Assembly: GCA_002770795.1 (NCBI GenBank)
Contig: PCTP01000095.1
Location: 1 to 6,722 of the forward strand
Length of the DNA stretch: 6,722 bases
Origin: Gammaproteobacteria bacterium CG22_combo_CG10-13_8_21_14_all_40_8
Lineage (GTDB): Bacteria > Pseudomonadota > Gammaproteobacteria > Enterobacterales > GCA-002770795
Direction of reading: 5' to 3'
A program made the translations under genes and the position numbers. Below the pieces are notes generated by a model that ran no database searches, had not been told where the DNA came from, and was given only the letters and a program-made list of their open reading frames with translations. Shown here piece after piece: positions 1 through 5,662 of the stretch. Each line of letters opens with the position of its first letter. The stretch's first letter is position 1.

Positions 1-42
1 AGAGATGGTAAGCTTAAAGGCTTTGTGGCAGAATTCATTTGA
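1..42 (+). CDS. possible 3' end of an upstream gene (partial)
   Basis: Frame 1 is open from the window edge to a TGA at 40-42 and reads RDGKLKGFVAEFI. The composition (Asp, Gly, Lys, Ala, Glu with spaced hydrophobics) looks like the tail of a soluble protein. Thirteen codons are too few to name a family. Frame 2 is also open (to a TAA ending at 172), but it is rich in Phe, Leu, Cys and Lys, as expected of AT-rich non-coding DNA, so frame 1 is preferred. No convincing hairpin terminator follows; there is only a T-run near 53-60. Confidence 0.35.
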   Translation, partial: RDGKLKGFVAEFI

Positions 43-175
43 TGTCTCTTGTGTTTTTTTATTTTGTCCAGACAACAAATATTTTACCGTAAAGAGGCAT
101 TTATTTCTTTTAAATCATCAGGTTAAGAGTGTTTTTTGTATTTTATTTGAACTCCGAAACTTGAGTAAGTAATTA

Positions 176-191
176 TGCTATTACTATAGCA
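176..191. promoter_or_regulatory. 16-bp inverted repeat, candidate operator upstream of the MarR gene
   Basis: TGCTAT and ATAGCA form perfect 6-bp arms around a 4-bp centre (TACT). MarR-type dimers commonly bind palindromes of about this size, often upstream of their own gene. The repeat lies about 115 bp before the annotated start, and overlaps a weak promoter-like pair (TTGAGT at 161-166 and TATAGC at 185-190, 18-bp spacer). The link to the regulator is inference. A shorter perfect palindrome with related bases, GCTATAGC, sits at 2607-2614 upstream of mscS. Confidence 0.3.
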
Positions 192-266
192 GCAAAGCTA
201 AATTGAGCGGCACTCTTTGTCAAAATAACAACAAATAATTACCATAGCGTTTGATATTCAGGTAAA

Positions 267-295
267 TTGACTCTTAATGTCATAATATATAGAAA
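267..295 (+). promoter_or_regulatory. candidate promoter for the MarR gene
   Basis: TTGACT (267-272) and TAGAAA (290-295) are separated by 17 bp and resemble sigma-70 -35 and -10 boxes (5/6 and 4/6 matches). Transcription would begin near 302, almost on the ATG at 305, so a message from here would be nearly leaderless for that start but would have a leader of about 70 nt for the internal ATG at 374. The surrounding TA-rich stretch (CATAAT at 281-286) offers other -10 choices without a good -35. Confidence 0.3.
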
Positions 296-304
296 TCTCT
301 AAAG

Positions 305-841
305 ATGAGCATGAATCTCAATCAACCATCTGAAAAAAGTGAAGCCAAGGAGACGTCTAAGGTAAAATTCGCCATGGACTTACAGTCTTTTCTTCCTTAC
401 CGGATGTATCGTTTAGCTGCACAGATGTCTCAATCAGGCAATAAATTATCCACTCTGCTCAATAATACAGATACGCCCATAGGGGAAAGAGAATGGCGAG
501 TGATTGCTGTTTTAGGCGCTTATGGCGGGCTGACCAACGGCAAGGTCGCAGAATCCTTAAAAATAGATGCGGCTACGGTCACTCGAGCAGTTAAAGTTTT
601 AAAAAGATTAGGTTTTGTTCATACCAAAAACTCAAAACGTGATCGACGTCGCATATTAATATCTCTTACCACTAAAGGTGTAGACTACCATGATAGTATC
701 ACGCCAAAGCGCATAGAGACCGGGAAATTGATTGATGCCTGTTTTAGTTATGATGAGAAAGAGTTGTTACATCATCTTCTGAACAAACTTGACCGGCATT
801 TAGACCATTTAGAAAATGAGTTTGAGGACGAATGGGAATGA
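305..841 (+). CDS. MarR-family winged helix-turn-helix transcriptional regulator
   Basis: The product has 178 residues and is expected to be a cytoplasmic dimeric DNA-binding regulator; its ligand and targets are unknown. A charged, probably disordered N-terminus (1-22) is followed by a dimerisation helix starting at MDLQSFLPYRMYRLA (24-38). The helix-turn-helix lies at about 76-100 (LTNGKVAESLKIDAATVTRA), the wing at about 105-124 with the family signature DRRRILISLTTKG, and C-terminal dimerisation helices at 138-170. The acidic tail ends NEFEDEWE. The start is uncertain: the ATG at 305 has no clear Shine-Dalgarno, while ATG 374 (Met24) opens the conserved core and has AAGG 11 nt upstream. 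The gene ends 2 bp from the convergent minus-strand gene, so the two transcripts must overlap or share an end region. The family call is strong; the regulated process cannot be read from the sequence. Confidence 0.93.
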   Translation: MSMNLNQPSEKSEAKETSKVKFAMDLQSFLPYRMYRLAAQMSQSGNKLSTLLNNTDTPIGEREWRVIAVLGAYGGLTNGKVAESLKIDAATVTRAVKVLKRLGFVHTKNSKRDRRRILISLTTKGVDYHDSITPKRIETGKLIDACFSYDEKELLHHLLNKLDRHLDHLENEFEDEWE

Positions 842-843
842 AT

Positions 844-1059
844 TTAAATTTTGATGAATTTAGGTGCAAGCATCAATAAAACACCAACAATAACCCTAGC
901 TAAAGTGTTCTCAACAAAATAAGGATAAACCATTAAGGCAATTCCCATCCATTTAACCATTAAATCACTTTGTTTTTTGCCATAGATAAAATAACCCAGT
1001 CCAATAGAGCCAAACAATAGACTCACCAGTAGTGATTCTGTACTCAAGCTATTATCCAT
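844..1059 (-). CDS. small three-helix membrane protein, unknown function
   Basis: The product has 71 residues and is almost entirely hydrophobic, with three likely inner-membrane helices at about 10-27 (LVSLLFGSIGLGYFIYG), 34-49 (MVKWMGIALMVYPYFV) and 52-69 (TLARVIVGVLLMLAPKFI), and a short basic loop (KKQSD) between the first two. The GSIGLGYFIYGKKQ and ALMVYPYFV segments look like a small conserved family of proteobacterial proteins that databases often label only hypothetical or, loosely, amino acid transport protein. I would not adopt that function. An AAGGA Shine-Dalgarno (complement of 1069-1073) lies 9 nt before the ATG, which supports a real gene. It is the last member of the mscS-side minus-strand cluster, 76 bp after the DUF962 gene, and may be co-transcribed with it. 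No hairpin terminator is visible behind it. Confidence 0.8.
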   Translation of the reverse strand: MDNSLSTESLLVSLLFGSIGLGYFIYGKKQSDLMVKWMGIALMVYPYFVENTLARVIVGVLLMLAPKFIKI

Positions 1060-1135
1060 TTCCAGCTATCCTTTTGGCGAGTTTCGCTAAGTGTCCGATG
1101 CGATTAATCCAAACAGAGTGTTTTATTCAATGCGA

Positions 1136-1441
1136 TTAAAAAGATACTTTGCCGATTAAAATATCTTTAAACATCACCCAATCACCAATCAAACTGTATA
1201 TAGGATAGGTAAATGTGGCAGGTTGATTTTTTTCAAAGAAAAAATGCCCTACCCATGCAAAACCATAGCCTATAACAGGAAGCAACCAAAGCAAAGTCCA
1301 AAATTGATGATAAAAACTGTATCCCATGAGTAAAAGAACACAGCAAGAACCCATGAAATGAAGTCGTCGACAAGTTGTATTTTGATGTTGGCTCAAATAG
1401 AAAGGATAAAAATCAGAGAAGTTTTCATATTCTTTAGCCAT
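1136..1441 (-). CDS. Mpo1-like / DUF962 membrane protein
   Basis: The product has 101 residues, the usual length for short bacterial DUF962 proteins. The yeast relative Mpo1 is an iron-dependent dioxygenase in 2-hydroxy fatty acid (phytosphingosine) breakdown; the bacterial role is not established. Visible family marks are FYPFYLSQHQN with His19, RRLHFMG with His28, and the block GYGFAWVGHFFFEKNQPATF (58-77) with His66, then YPIYSLIGD. The conserved histidines are candidate metal ligands. Two hydrophobic segments (about 29-47 and 49-65) suggest a membrane hairpin. The ATG at 1441 has AGGG (complement of 1450-1453) 8 nt upstream. Only 18 bp separate it from the mscS stop, so it is probably translated from the mscS transcript. 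The family is confident; lipid oxidation in this organism is inference. Confidence 0.88.
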   Translation of the reverse strand: MAKEYENFSDFYPFYLSQHQNTTCRRLHFMGSCCVLLLMGYSFYHQFWTLLWLLPVIGYGFAWVGHFFFEKNQPATFTYPIYSLIGDWVMFKDILIGKVSF

Positions 1442-1459
1442 GCTATCTACCCTACTCTG

Positions 1460-2518
1460 TTATTTTTGATTGATGTTGTAATGCGTTTGAGTTGGGAAGG
1501 CAAACTCTAACCCCGCGAGATTAAACTGCTTTAGGATCTCAAGATTCATTTCACTTTGTACTGTGGCATAGGATTCACCGCGTTGAATATAGTAGATAAA
1601 CATCACATTTAAGGAAAAATCACCAAAAGCATTAAAAGAAATAATCGGCTCATCCGTGGTTCTTGGATTGGCTAAATTAATTTTTTTGAGTAACTCCATG
1701 GCCATTTCCATTTTGTCGGGAGTGGTATCGTAGGTTAATCCCAAGTTTAGAATCACCTTTCGAGTCGGTTCAAGAGATACGTTTTCAACAGGCGCATCCG
1801 CAAATTTCGCATTGGGAATGGTCACGATACGACCTTCCAAGGTTTTCAATCGTGTGCTTCTCACCCCTATTTCAATCACAGCACCATCGTAACCCGCGAT
1901 TTTAATTCGATCTTTGATTTTAAAAGGTTTATCGGTAAAAATAGTAAAGCCACCAAATACATTGGAAATGGTATCTTTAGCCGCCATCGCCAAAGCTAAA
2001 CCACCAATACCTAAACCAGCGATTAATGCGGCTACGTCATAACCCGCATTATTTAAACCAATAATAACCGCCATCACCCAGATAACCATTTTAATGCCCT
2101 TTCGTAAAACAGGTGCAAGTTGATCATCAAGATCGCTCTCTGATTTCTCAGTAAAAGGGATGACATATTGTTCATAAACCGCATCAAACAGGCGACTGAG
2201 TAACCAACCCACCAATAAAGCGATTATCACTTGATAAGCATGGCCTACAAAACTAAGTAGTTTTTCTGGTAGTGTTAAATAATTTATGGCTATCCAGATA
2301 CCCATAACCACTACAAAAAATACCGCTGGTTCCTCAACCATATCCAGAATAATATCATCGAATTTAGACTTACTCTTTGATGTTACCAAACGACTAAACC
2401 TTGCAAATAGCCAATACATGACTTTGGCTAAAATCATTGACAACACAATAATAGAAAGAGCAATCATCCATTGCTTGATTGAGTTACCATAATAGGTTTG
2501 AGTGAGCATGTCTGACAT
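1460..2518 (-). CDS. MscS-family small-conductance mechanosensitive ion channel
   Basis: The product has 352 residues and is an inner-membrane channel that should open under membrane tension and release solutes during hypo-osmotic shock. It probably has five membrane helices: about 15-39, 64-82, 91-112, 141-157 and the pore helix 163-182 (AALIAGLGIGGLALAMAAKD, with the Gly/Ala packing typical of MscS TM3). The hallmark NVFGGFTIFTDKPFKIKDRI (186-205) leads into the beta domain (about 200-260, including GVRSTRLKTLEGRIVTIPN), then the alpha/beta cytoplasmic cage ending FAFPTQT. The extra N-terminal helices place it with the YnaI-like subgroup rather than three-helix MscS (inference from length and hydropathy). 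The ATG at 2518 has AGGT (complement of 2525-2528) 6 nt upstream; Met4 is a less likely start. A good promoter candidate lies just upstream, and the DUF962 gene follows after 18 bp. Confidence 0.95.
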   Translation of the reverse strand: MSDMLTQTYYGNSIKQWMIALSIIVLSMILAKVMYWLFARFSRLVTSKSKSKFDDIILDMVEEPAVFFVVVMGIWIAINYLTLPEKLLSFVGHAYQVIIALLVGWLLSRLFDAVYEQYVIPFTEKSESDLDDQLAPVLRKGIKMVIWVMAVIIGLNNAGYDVAALIAGLGIGGLALAMAAKDTISNVFGGFTIFTDKPFKIKDRIKIAGYDGAVIEIGVRSTRLKTLEGRIVTIPNAKFADAPVENVSLEPTRKVILNLGLTYDTTPDKMEMAMELLKKINLANPRTTDEPIISFNAFGDFSLNVMFIYYIQRGESYATVQSEMNLEILKQFNLAGLEFAFPTQTHYNINQK

Positions 2519-2566
2519 TTTTTAACCTGTAATACTGAAAATTTGAACACTATATTTTGAGTAGAT

Positions 2567-2595
2567 ATGATAAAAGGTGTTAAGGTGAAACGCAA
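2567..2595 (-). promoter_or_regulatory. candidate sigma-70 promoter of the mscS-DUF962 unit
   Basis: On the minus strand TTGCGT (complement of 2590-2595) and TATCAT (complement of 2567-2572) are spaced by exactly 17 bp. The -10 matches TATAAT at 5 of 6 positions, the -35 is weaker (3 of 6). Transcription would start near 2560, giving a leader of about 40 nt before the ATG at 2518. Confidence 0.42.
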
Positions 2596-2640
2596 TCTTT
2601 GATCATGCTATAGCCTCTGCAGATGAGTAGTGATAACCTG

Positions 2641-2673
2641 TCAGCTTATACTACTAGCTTATACTAAGGCTGA
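2641..2673. repeat. tandem 11-bp repeat inside an imperfect stem-loop
   Basis: AGCTTATACTA occurs at 2643-2653 and again at 2656-2666 (period 13). The same segment can fold: TCAGCTTA (2641-2648) pairs with TAA-G-GCTGA (2665-2673) with one bulged G. A competing stem pairs AGTAGT (2626-2631) with ACTACT (2650-2655). The segment lies between the mscS promoter and the doubtful 64-codon frame. Role unknown; chance in AT-rich DNA is possible. Confidence 0.4.
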
Positions 2674-2736
2674 TGGTTCAGCAGAAAGTTTAGTCACTGA
2701 CTTGGTGCGGCCTTCAAGAACAAAACTCACTATTTT

Positions 2737-2931
2737 TCAGCCAGCTTGAGGTGAGACAAATTCATCTACCGAGAAAGGTTTGATCAGATTTTTTGCGCTC
2801 ATATAAAAAAGTAAGATCATTTCTTTTTTGTTCTTTTCAAGATATTCATGCCAACTAAAAGACTCACTAAGAGTCGTGGTTTTTAAGCTTAAATCGCGAC
2901 TAAATAAACTGGCTAATTTGGAGTGGCTCAT
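2737..2931 (-). CDS. doubtful small ORF, hypothetical 64-residue protein
   Basis: This is a 64-codon frame from an ATG at 2931 to a TGA. The product is mostly hydrophilic, with one short hydrophobic patch (MILLFYMSAKNLI) and ends SVDEFVSPQAG; I recognise no family. Against it: no strong Shine-Dalgarno (only GAAG close to the start) and no homolog I can name. For it: a weak promoter-like pair on the same strand (TTGAAT, complement of 2976-2981, and CATATT, complement of 2954-2959, 16-bp spacer), protein-like composition, and no better frame in the region. The frame stays open for 25 more codons past the TGA, to a TAA at 2659-2661, reading for example SFVLEGRTKSVTKLSAEP. So it may also be a decayed longer gene. 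Confidence 0.3.
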   Translation of the reverse strand: MSHSKLASLFSRDLSLKTTTLSESFSWHEYLEKNKKEMILLFYMSAKNLIKPFSVDEFVSPQAG

Positions 2932-2963
2932 ATCTTCATCAAAATGTTGATCTAATATGAATG

Positions 2964-2975
2964 TAAACAGGCTCT
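2964..2975. repeat. 12-bp direct repeat, copy 1 (matches the 3' end of ppsA)
   Basis: TAAACAGGCTCT here is identical to 3201-3212, where it forms the end of ppsA read from the other strand (codons for Glu, Pro, Val and the stop). The two copies enclose a spacer of 225 bp that contains three inverted repeats. This could be a trace of a small insertion or duplication, or chance. Confidence 0.45.
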
Positions 2976-3076
2976 ATTCAATGAGTAAATGAAAATTTTA
3001 CATCTTTATTTTAGAGTTTATTCAGAAATTGGAAATGAGTTGCAGGATCCATTCAGGGAAGTTCGCCATAGGATAG

Positions 3077-3090
3077 ATTTTCATGAAAAT
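3077..3090. repeat. 14-bp perfect palindrome
   Basis: ATTTTCATGAAAAT reads the same on both strands with no spacer. It sits 5 bp from the AT-rich terminator hairpin at 3096-3123. A dimeric protein could bind it, but no gene start is within 140 bp, so a regulatory role is not obvious. Confidence 0.45.
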
Positions 3091-3095
3091 AATGC

Positions 3096-3123
3096 AATAA
3101 AAAAATGAGCGCATTTTTTTATT
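3096..3123 (-). terminator. AT-rich intrinsic terminator-like hairpin, probably ending ppsA transcripts
   Basis: A perfect 12-bp inverted repeat surrounds a 4-nt loop: arms AATAAAAAAATG (3096-3107) and CATTTTTTTATT (3112-3123). Each arm ends in a run of seven A or T, so either strand yields a stem whose 3' arm is U-rich. Only the TG/CA pairs add GC, making it weaker than a classical terminator. It lies about 77 bp behind the ppsA stop in the direction of ppsA transcription, and could work both ways. Confidence 0.5.
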
Positions 3124-3156
3124 AAAGATGACTTAAGATCACAAACATCGGGATTA

Positions 3157-3187
3157 ACCATGCCTACTTTTACAAAGCAGGCATGGT
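3157..3187 (-). terminator. strong stem-loop immediately behind ppsA
   Basis: ACCATGCCT (3157-3165) pairs with AGGCATGGT (3179-3187). After one A/C mismatch the stem continues as CTTT (3167-3170) with AAAG (3174-3177), closing on a 3-nt loop. It begins 13 bp after the ppsA stop codon on the minus strand. The T-tract after it is poor (TTAA then C residues), so alone it may act more as an mRNA 3'-end stabiliser than a terminator, with the AT-rich hairpin at 3096-3123 completing termination. Confidence 0.6.
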
Positions 3188-3199
3188 ATTCAAAAAGAC

Positions 3200-5578
3200 T
3201 TAAACAGGCTCTGCTGCTAAATACAGCCAAGTTTCCAATACACTATCTGGATTCAGCGAAATTGACTCGATACCTTCATCCATTAACCATCGCGCAAAAT
3301 CAGGATGATCGGATGGTCCTTGACCGCAAATACCCACATATTTACCCGCCTTTTGACAAGCCTGAATCGCCATGTGTAATAAGGCTTTCACAGCGGGATC
3401 TCTTTCATCAAATTTATCTGCAATCAACGAAGAGTCACGATCTAATCCCAAAGTTAACTGAGTTAAATCGTTTGAGCCGATGGAGAATCCGTCAAAATAT
3501 TCTAAGAATTGATCGGCGAGCAATGCATTAGAAGGTAGCTCACACATCATAATGACCTTCAGATCATTTTTTCCGCGCTCTAAACCATTTTCAGCTAACA
3601 AATCAATAACACCTTTTGCTTCTTTTAAAGTTCTGACAAAAGGAATCATCACTTGTACATTGGTTAGACCCATTTCATCTCTTACATATTTTAAAGCGCG
3701 ACATTCCAGGGCAAAGGCTTCTTTGAATTCTTCCGACAAATAACGAGAAGCACCGCGGTATCCTATCATGGGGTTCTCTTCTTCTGGTTCATAGAGAGTC
3801 CCACCAATCATATGGGCATATTCGTTTGATTTAAAATCTGACATTCTGACAATCACAGGATTGGGTGCAAAGGCTGCAGCCAATGTACTTACACCTTCCG
3901 CTATTTTTTTAACGTAAAATTCAACAGGGCTTTCATATCCCGCAATTTGTTCACTGATGGTTTGTTTTAAATCTTCATCTTCAAGGCTATCAAACTCTAA
4001 AAGTGCTTTGGGATGTACACCAATCATAACATTGATAATAAATTCCAGCCTCGCCAATCCAATACCCGCATTCGGCAATGCTTGAAACTTAAATGCACCA
4101 TCAGGGTTTGCCACATTCATCATGATTTTGAAAGGTAATTTTGGCATATCATGCACTTCACTCTGGCTGAGAGTAAAGTCGAGCAAGCCGTCATAAACAC
4201 GTCCAGTATCACCTTCTGAGCATGAGACGGTCACTTGAGATCCATCTTTAATCAGTGAGGTACCATGGCTGGTTCCAACGATAGCGGCAATCCCTAATTC
4301 ACGCGCAATAATAGCTGCATGACAGGTTCTTCCACCGCGATTAGTCACGATGGCAGAGGCACGTTTCATGATAGGTTCCCAATCGGGATCGGTCATATCG
4401 GTAACCAGTACGTCCCCTTCTTTGACTTTGGACATTTCACTGATATCACTTAAAACTCTGACCGTCCCTTTGCCTATTCTTTGACCAATGGCTCGGCCTT
4501 CGACTAAAACTTTCCCTGTTTCTTTCAATTTATATTCTTCTAATACATTGGAATCGGTTCGACTTTGAACAGTTTCAGGTCTTGCTTGAACAATATAAAG
4601 TTCGCCATCGACACCATCTTTTGCCCATTCAATATCCATTGGACGTTGGTAATGTTTCTCGATGATCATTGCCTGAGCAGCGAGTTGTGTTATTTCAGCA
4701 TCTGTCAGACTGAAGGTGACACGATCTTTGGGGTCAACATCAATAATTTCAACAGTTTTTCCATGGGACTTATCATCAGTATAAATCATTTTAATGGCTT
4801 TTCCGCCCAAGGTTCTGCGTAAAATAGCAGGTCGTTTGGCGGCTAAAGTGGGTTTATGGACATAAAACTCGTCTGGGTTCACCGCTCCCTGTACCACTGT
4901 TTCACCCAGTCCAAAGGCTGAAGTAATAAAGACAACATCTTCAAAACCTGATTCAGTATCCATTGAAAACATCACACCGCTGGAGGCGATATCACTGCGT
5001 ACCATTTTTTGGATACCAGCAGAGAGTGCGACCCCCTCATGATCAAAGCCTTGATGAACACGGTAGGAAATAGCTCGGTCATTGAATAAAGAGGCAAAAA
5101 CATCTTTAACCGCGATGAGAATATTATCAAAGCCACGGACATTTAAGAACGTTTCTTGTTGGCCAGCAAAAGACGCATCAGGTAAATCTTCTGCGGTCGC
5201 TGATGAGCGAACTGCCACAGCAAACTCGTCTTCAGAAGCGTCACCACGCATCTTGTTATATTCGGTGAGAATCGCTTGATGGAGTTCAGGCAATAACGGC
5301 GTATCCAAAATCCATTGACGGATCTTAGCGCCAGCAACGGCTAAGGCATCAACATCATCTACATCCAAAGCTTTTAATTCGGTGTAAATTCTATCGTTAA
5401 GCCCACTTTGTTCTAGAAAATCACGGAATGCGCTGGCTGTTGTTGCAAATCCACCCGGAACTTTAACACCCATCCCAGATAAATTGCTGATCATTTCACC
5501 CAGAGAGGCATTTTTACCACCTACTCTTTCAACGTCATTCATCCCTAACTCTTCATACCAAACAACGTACTCTTGCAA
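3200..5578 (-). CDS. ppsA: phosphoenolpyruvate synthase (pyruvate, water dikinase)
   Basis: The product has 792 residues, the same length as I recall for E. coli PpsA. It converts pyruvate, ATP and water to phosphoenolpyruvate, AMP and phosphate, the entry step of gluconeogenesis from pyruvate or lactate, in the cytoplasm. The ATP-binding domain spans about 18-340, with VRSSATAEDLPDASFAGQQE (123-142) and DIEWAKDG...IVQARPE (315-335). The swivelling phosphohistidine domain (about 385-460) carries GGRTCHAAIIARELG with His420. The PEP/pyruvate barrel (about 480-785) has GLARLEF, RMSDFKSNEY, NPMIGYRGASR, GSNDLTQLTLGLDRD and GICGQGPSDHPD with the acid/base Cys751. Thr418, two residues before the histidine, is the expected target of PpsR, encoded divergently. 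The start is TTG; AAGGGG lies 7 nt upstream and no in-frame ATG precedes it before a stop. The next ATG (Met13) would remove conserved N-terminal residues. All key residues are present, so the enzyme should be active. Confidence 0.98.
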   Translation of the reverse strand: MQEYVVWYEELGMNDVERVGGKNASLGEMISNLSGMGVKVPGGFATTASAFRDFLEQSGLNDRIYTELKALDVDDVDALAVAGAKIRQWILDTPLLPELHQAILTEYNKMRGDASEDEFAVAVRSSATAEDLPDASFAGQQETFLNVRGFDNILIAVKDVFASLFNDRAISYRVHQGFDHEGVALSAGIQKMVRSDIASSGVMFSMDTESGFEDVVFITSAFGLGETVVQGAVNPDEFYVHKPTLAAKRPAILRRTLGGKAIKMIYTDDKSHGKTVEIIDVDPKDRVTFSLTDAEITQLAAQAMIIEKHYQRPMDIEWAKDGVDGELYIVQARPETVQSRTDSNVLEEYKLKETGKVLVEGRAIGQRIGKGTVRVLSDISEMSKVKEGDVLVTDMTDPDWEPIMKRASAIVTNRGGRTCHAAIIARELGIAAIVGTSHGTSLIKDGSQVTVSCSEGDTGRVYDGLLDFTLSQSEVHDMPKLPFKIMMNVANPDGAFKFQALPNAGIGLARLEFIINVMIGVHPKALLEFDSLEDEDLKQTISEQIAGYESPVEFYVKKIAEGVSTLAAAFAPNPVIVRMSDFKSNEYAHMIGGTLYEPEEENPMIGYRGASRYLSEEFKEAFALECRALKYVRDEMGLTNVQVMIPFVRTLKEAKGVIDLLAENGLERGKNDLKVIMMCELPSNALLADQFLEYFDGFSIGSNDLTQLTLGLDRDSSLIADKFDERDPAVKALLHMAIQACQKAGKYVGICGQGPSDHPDFARWLMDEGIESISLNPDSVLETWLYLAAEPV
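3201..3212. repeat. 12-bp direct repeat, copy 2 (end of ppsA)
   Basis: TAAACAGGCTCT, identical to 2964-2975; this copy is part of the ppsA coding sequence and stop codon on the minus strand. Confidence 0.45.
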
Positions 5579-5585
5579 AATCCTA

Positions 5586-5591
5586 CCCCTT
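5586..5591 (-). promoter_or_regulatory. ribosome binding site that fixes the TTG start of ppsA
   Basis: On the minus strand AAGGGG lies 7 nt before the TTG at 5578-5576. Reading upstream in frame gives ATT, AGG, GGT, AGG, TTA, TAT and then TGA, so no ATG or GTG alternative exists. The protein from the TTG aligns with the conserved N-terminus (VVWYEELGMNDVERVGGKNA). Confidence 0.75.
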
Positions 5592-5618
5592 AAATATCAA
5601 TAAGTTAACTGGCAAATA

Positions 5619-5648
5619 AAAATACTTATGTCCGTTGAAACATTCCAA
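5619..5648 (-). promoter_or_regulatory. weak candidate promoter of ppsA
   Basis: On the minus strand TTGGAA (complement of 5643-5648) and TATTTT (complement of 5619-5624) are 18 bp apart, each matching consensus at 4 of 6 positions. The start would be near 5612, with a leader of about 33 nt. The weakness would fit an activator-dependent promoter, and a CRP-like motif is centred about 58 bp upstream of this predicted start. Other pairings in this AT-rich spacer cannot be excluded. Confidence 0.25.
5636..5647. promoter_or_regulatory. Cra (FruR)-like motif in the ppsA control region
   Basis: TGAAACATTCCA matches the palindromic Cra consensus TGAAACGTTTCA at 10 of 12 positions, with a perfect left half. 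In E. coli ppsA is a known Cra-activated gene. Here the motif overlaps the candidate -35 box, a position more typical of repression, and it is unknown whether this organism has a Cra protein. Confidence 0.2.
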
Positions 5649-5662
5649 TAAAAACCAATTGG

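Noticed and set aside
5..172. Frame-2 open frame from ATG at 5
   Set aside because: Fifty-five codons rich in Phe, Leu, Cys and Lys in an AT-rich tract, no Shine-Dalgarno visible in the window, and it conflicts with the more protein-like frame-1 tail.
1098..1159. CGATTAA three times (1101, 1133, 1153), with ATGCGATTAA twice
   Set aside because: The last two copies overlap the end of the DUF962 gene, the spacing is irregular (32 and 20 bp), and short AT-rich matches like this are expected by chance.
2286..2492. Plus-strand 68-codon frame over the mscS 5' region
   Set aside because: It is antisense to conserved transmembrane segments of the MscS protein and its composition (Ile/Thr rich) reflects the complement of those codons.
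2641..2730. Possible tRNA-like or small RNA fold
   Set aside because: No cloverleaf, no acceptor stem or T-loop consensus could be placed; only the repeat-based stem-loops are supported.
3160..3531. Plus-strand 123-codon open frame
   Set aside because: It lies antisense over the 3' end of ppsA, whose conserved PEP synthase C-terminus occupies the same bases. It has no ribosome binding site and its ATG is inside the terminator hairpin.
4565..5337. Several 63-85 codon frames opposite to or within ppsA
   Set aside because: All are shadows of the conserved ppsA coding sequence, with no independent start signals or recognisable domains.
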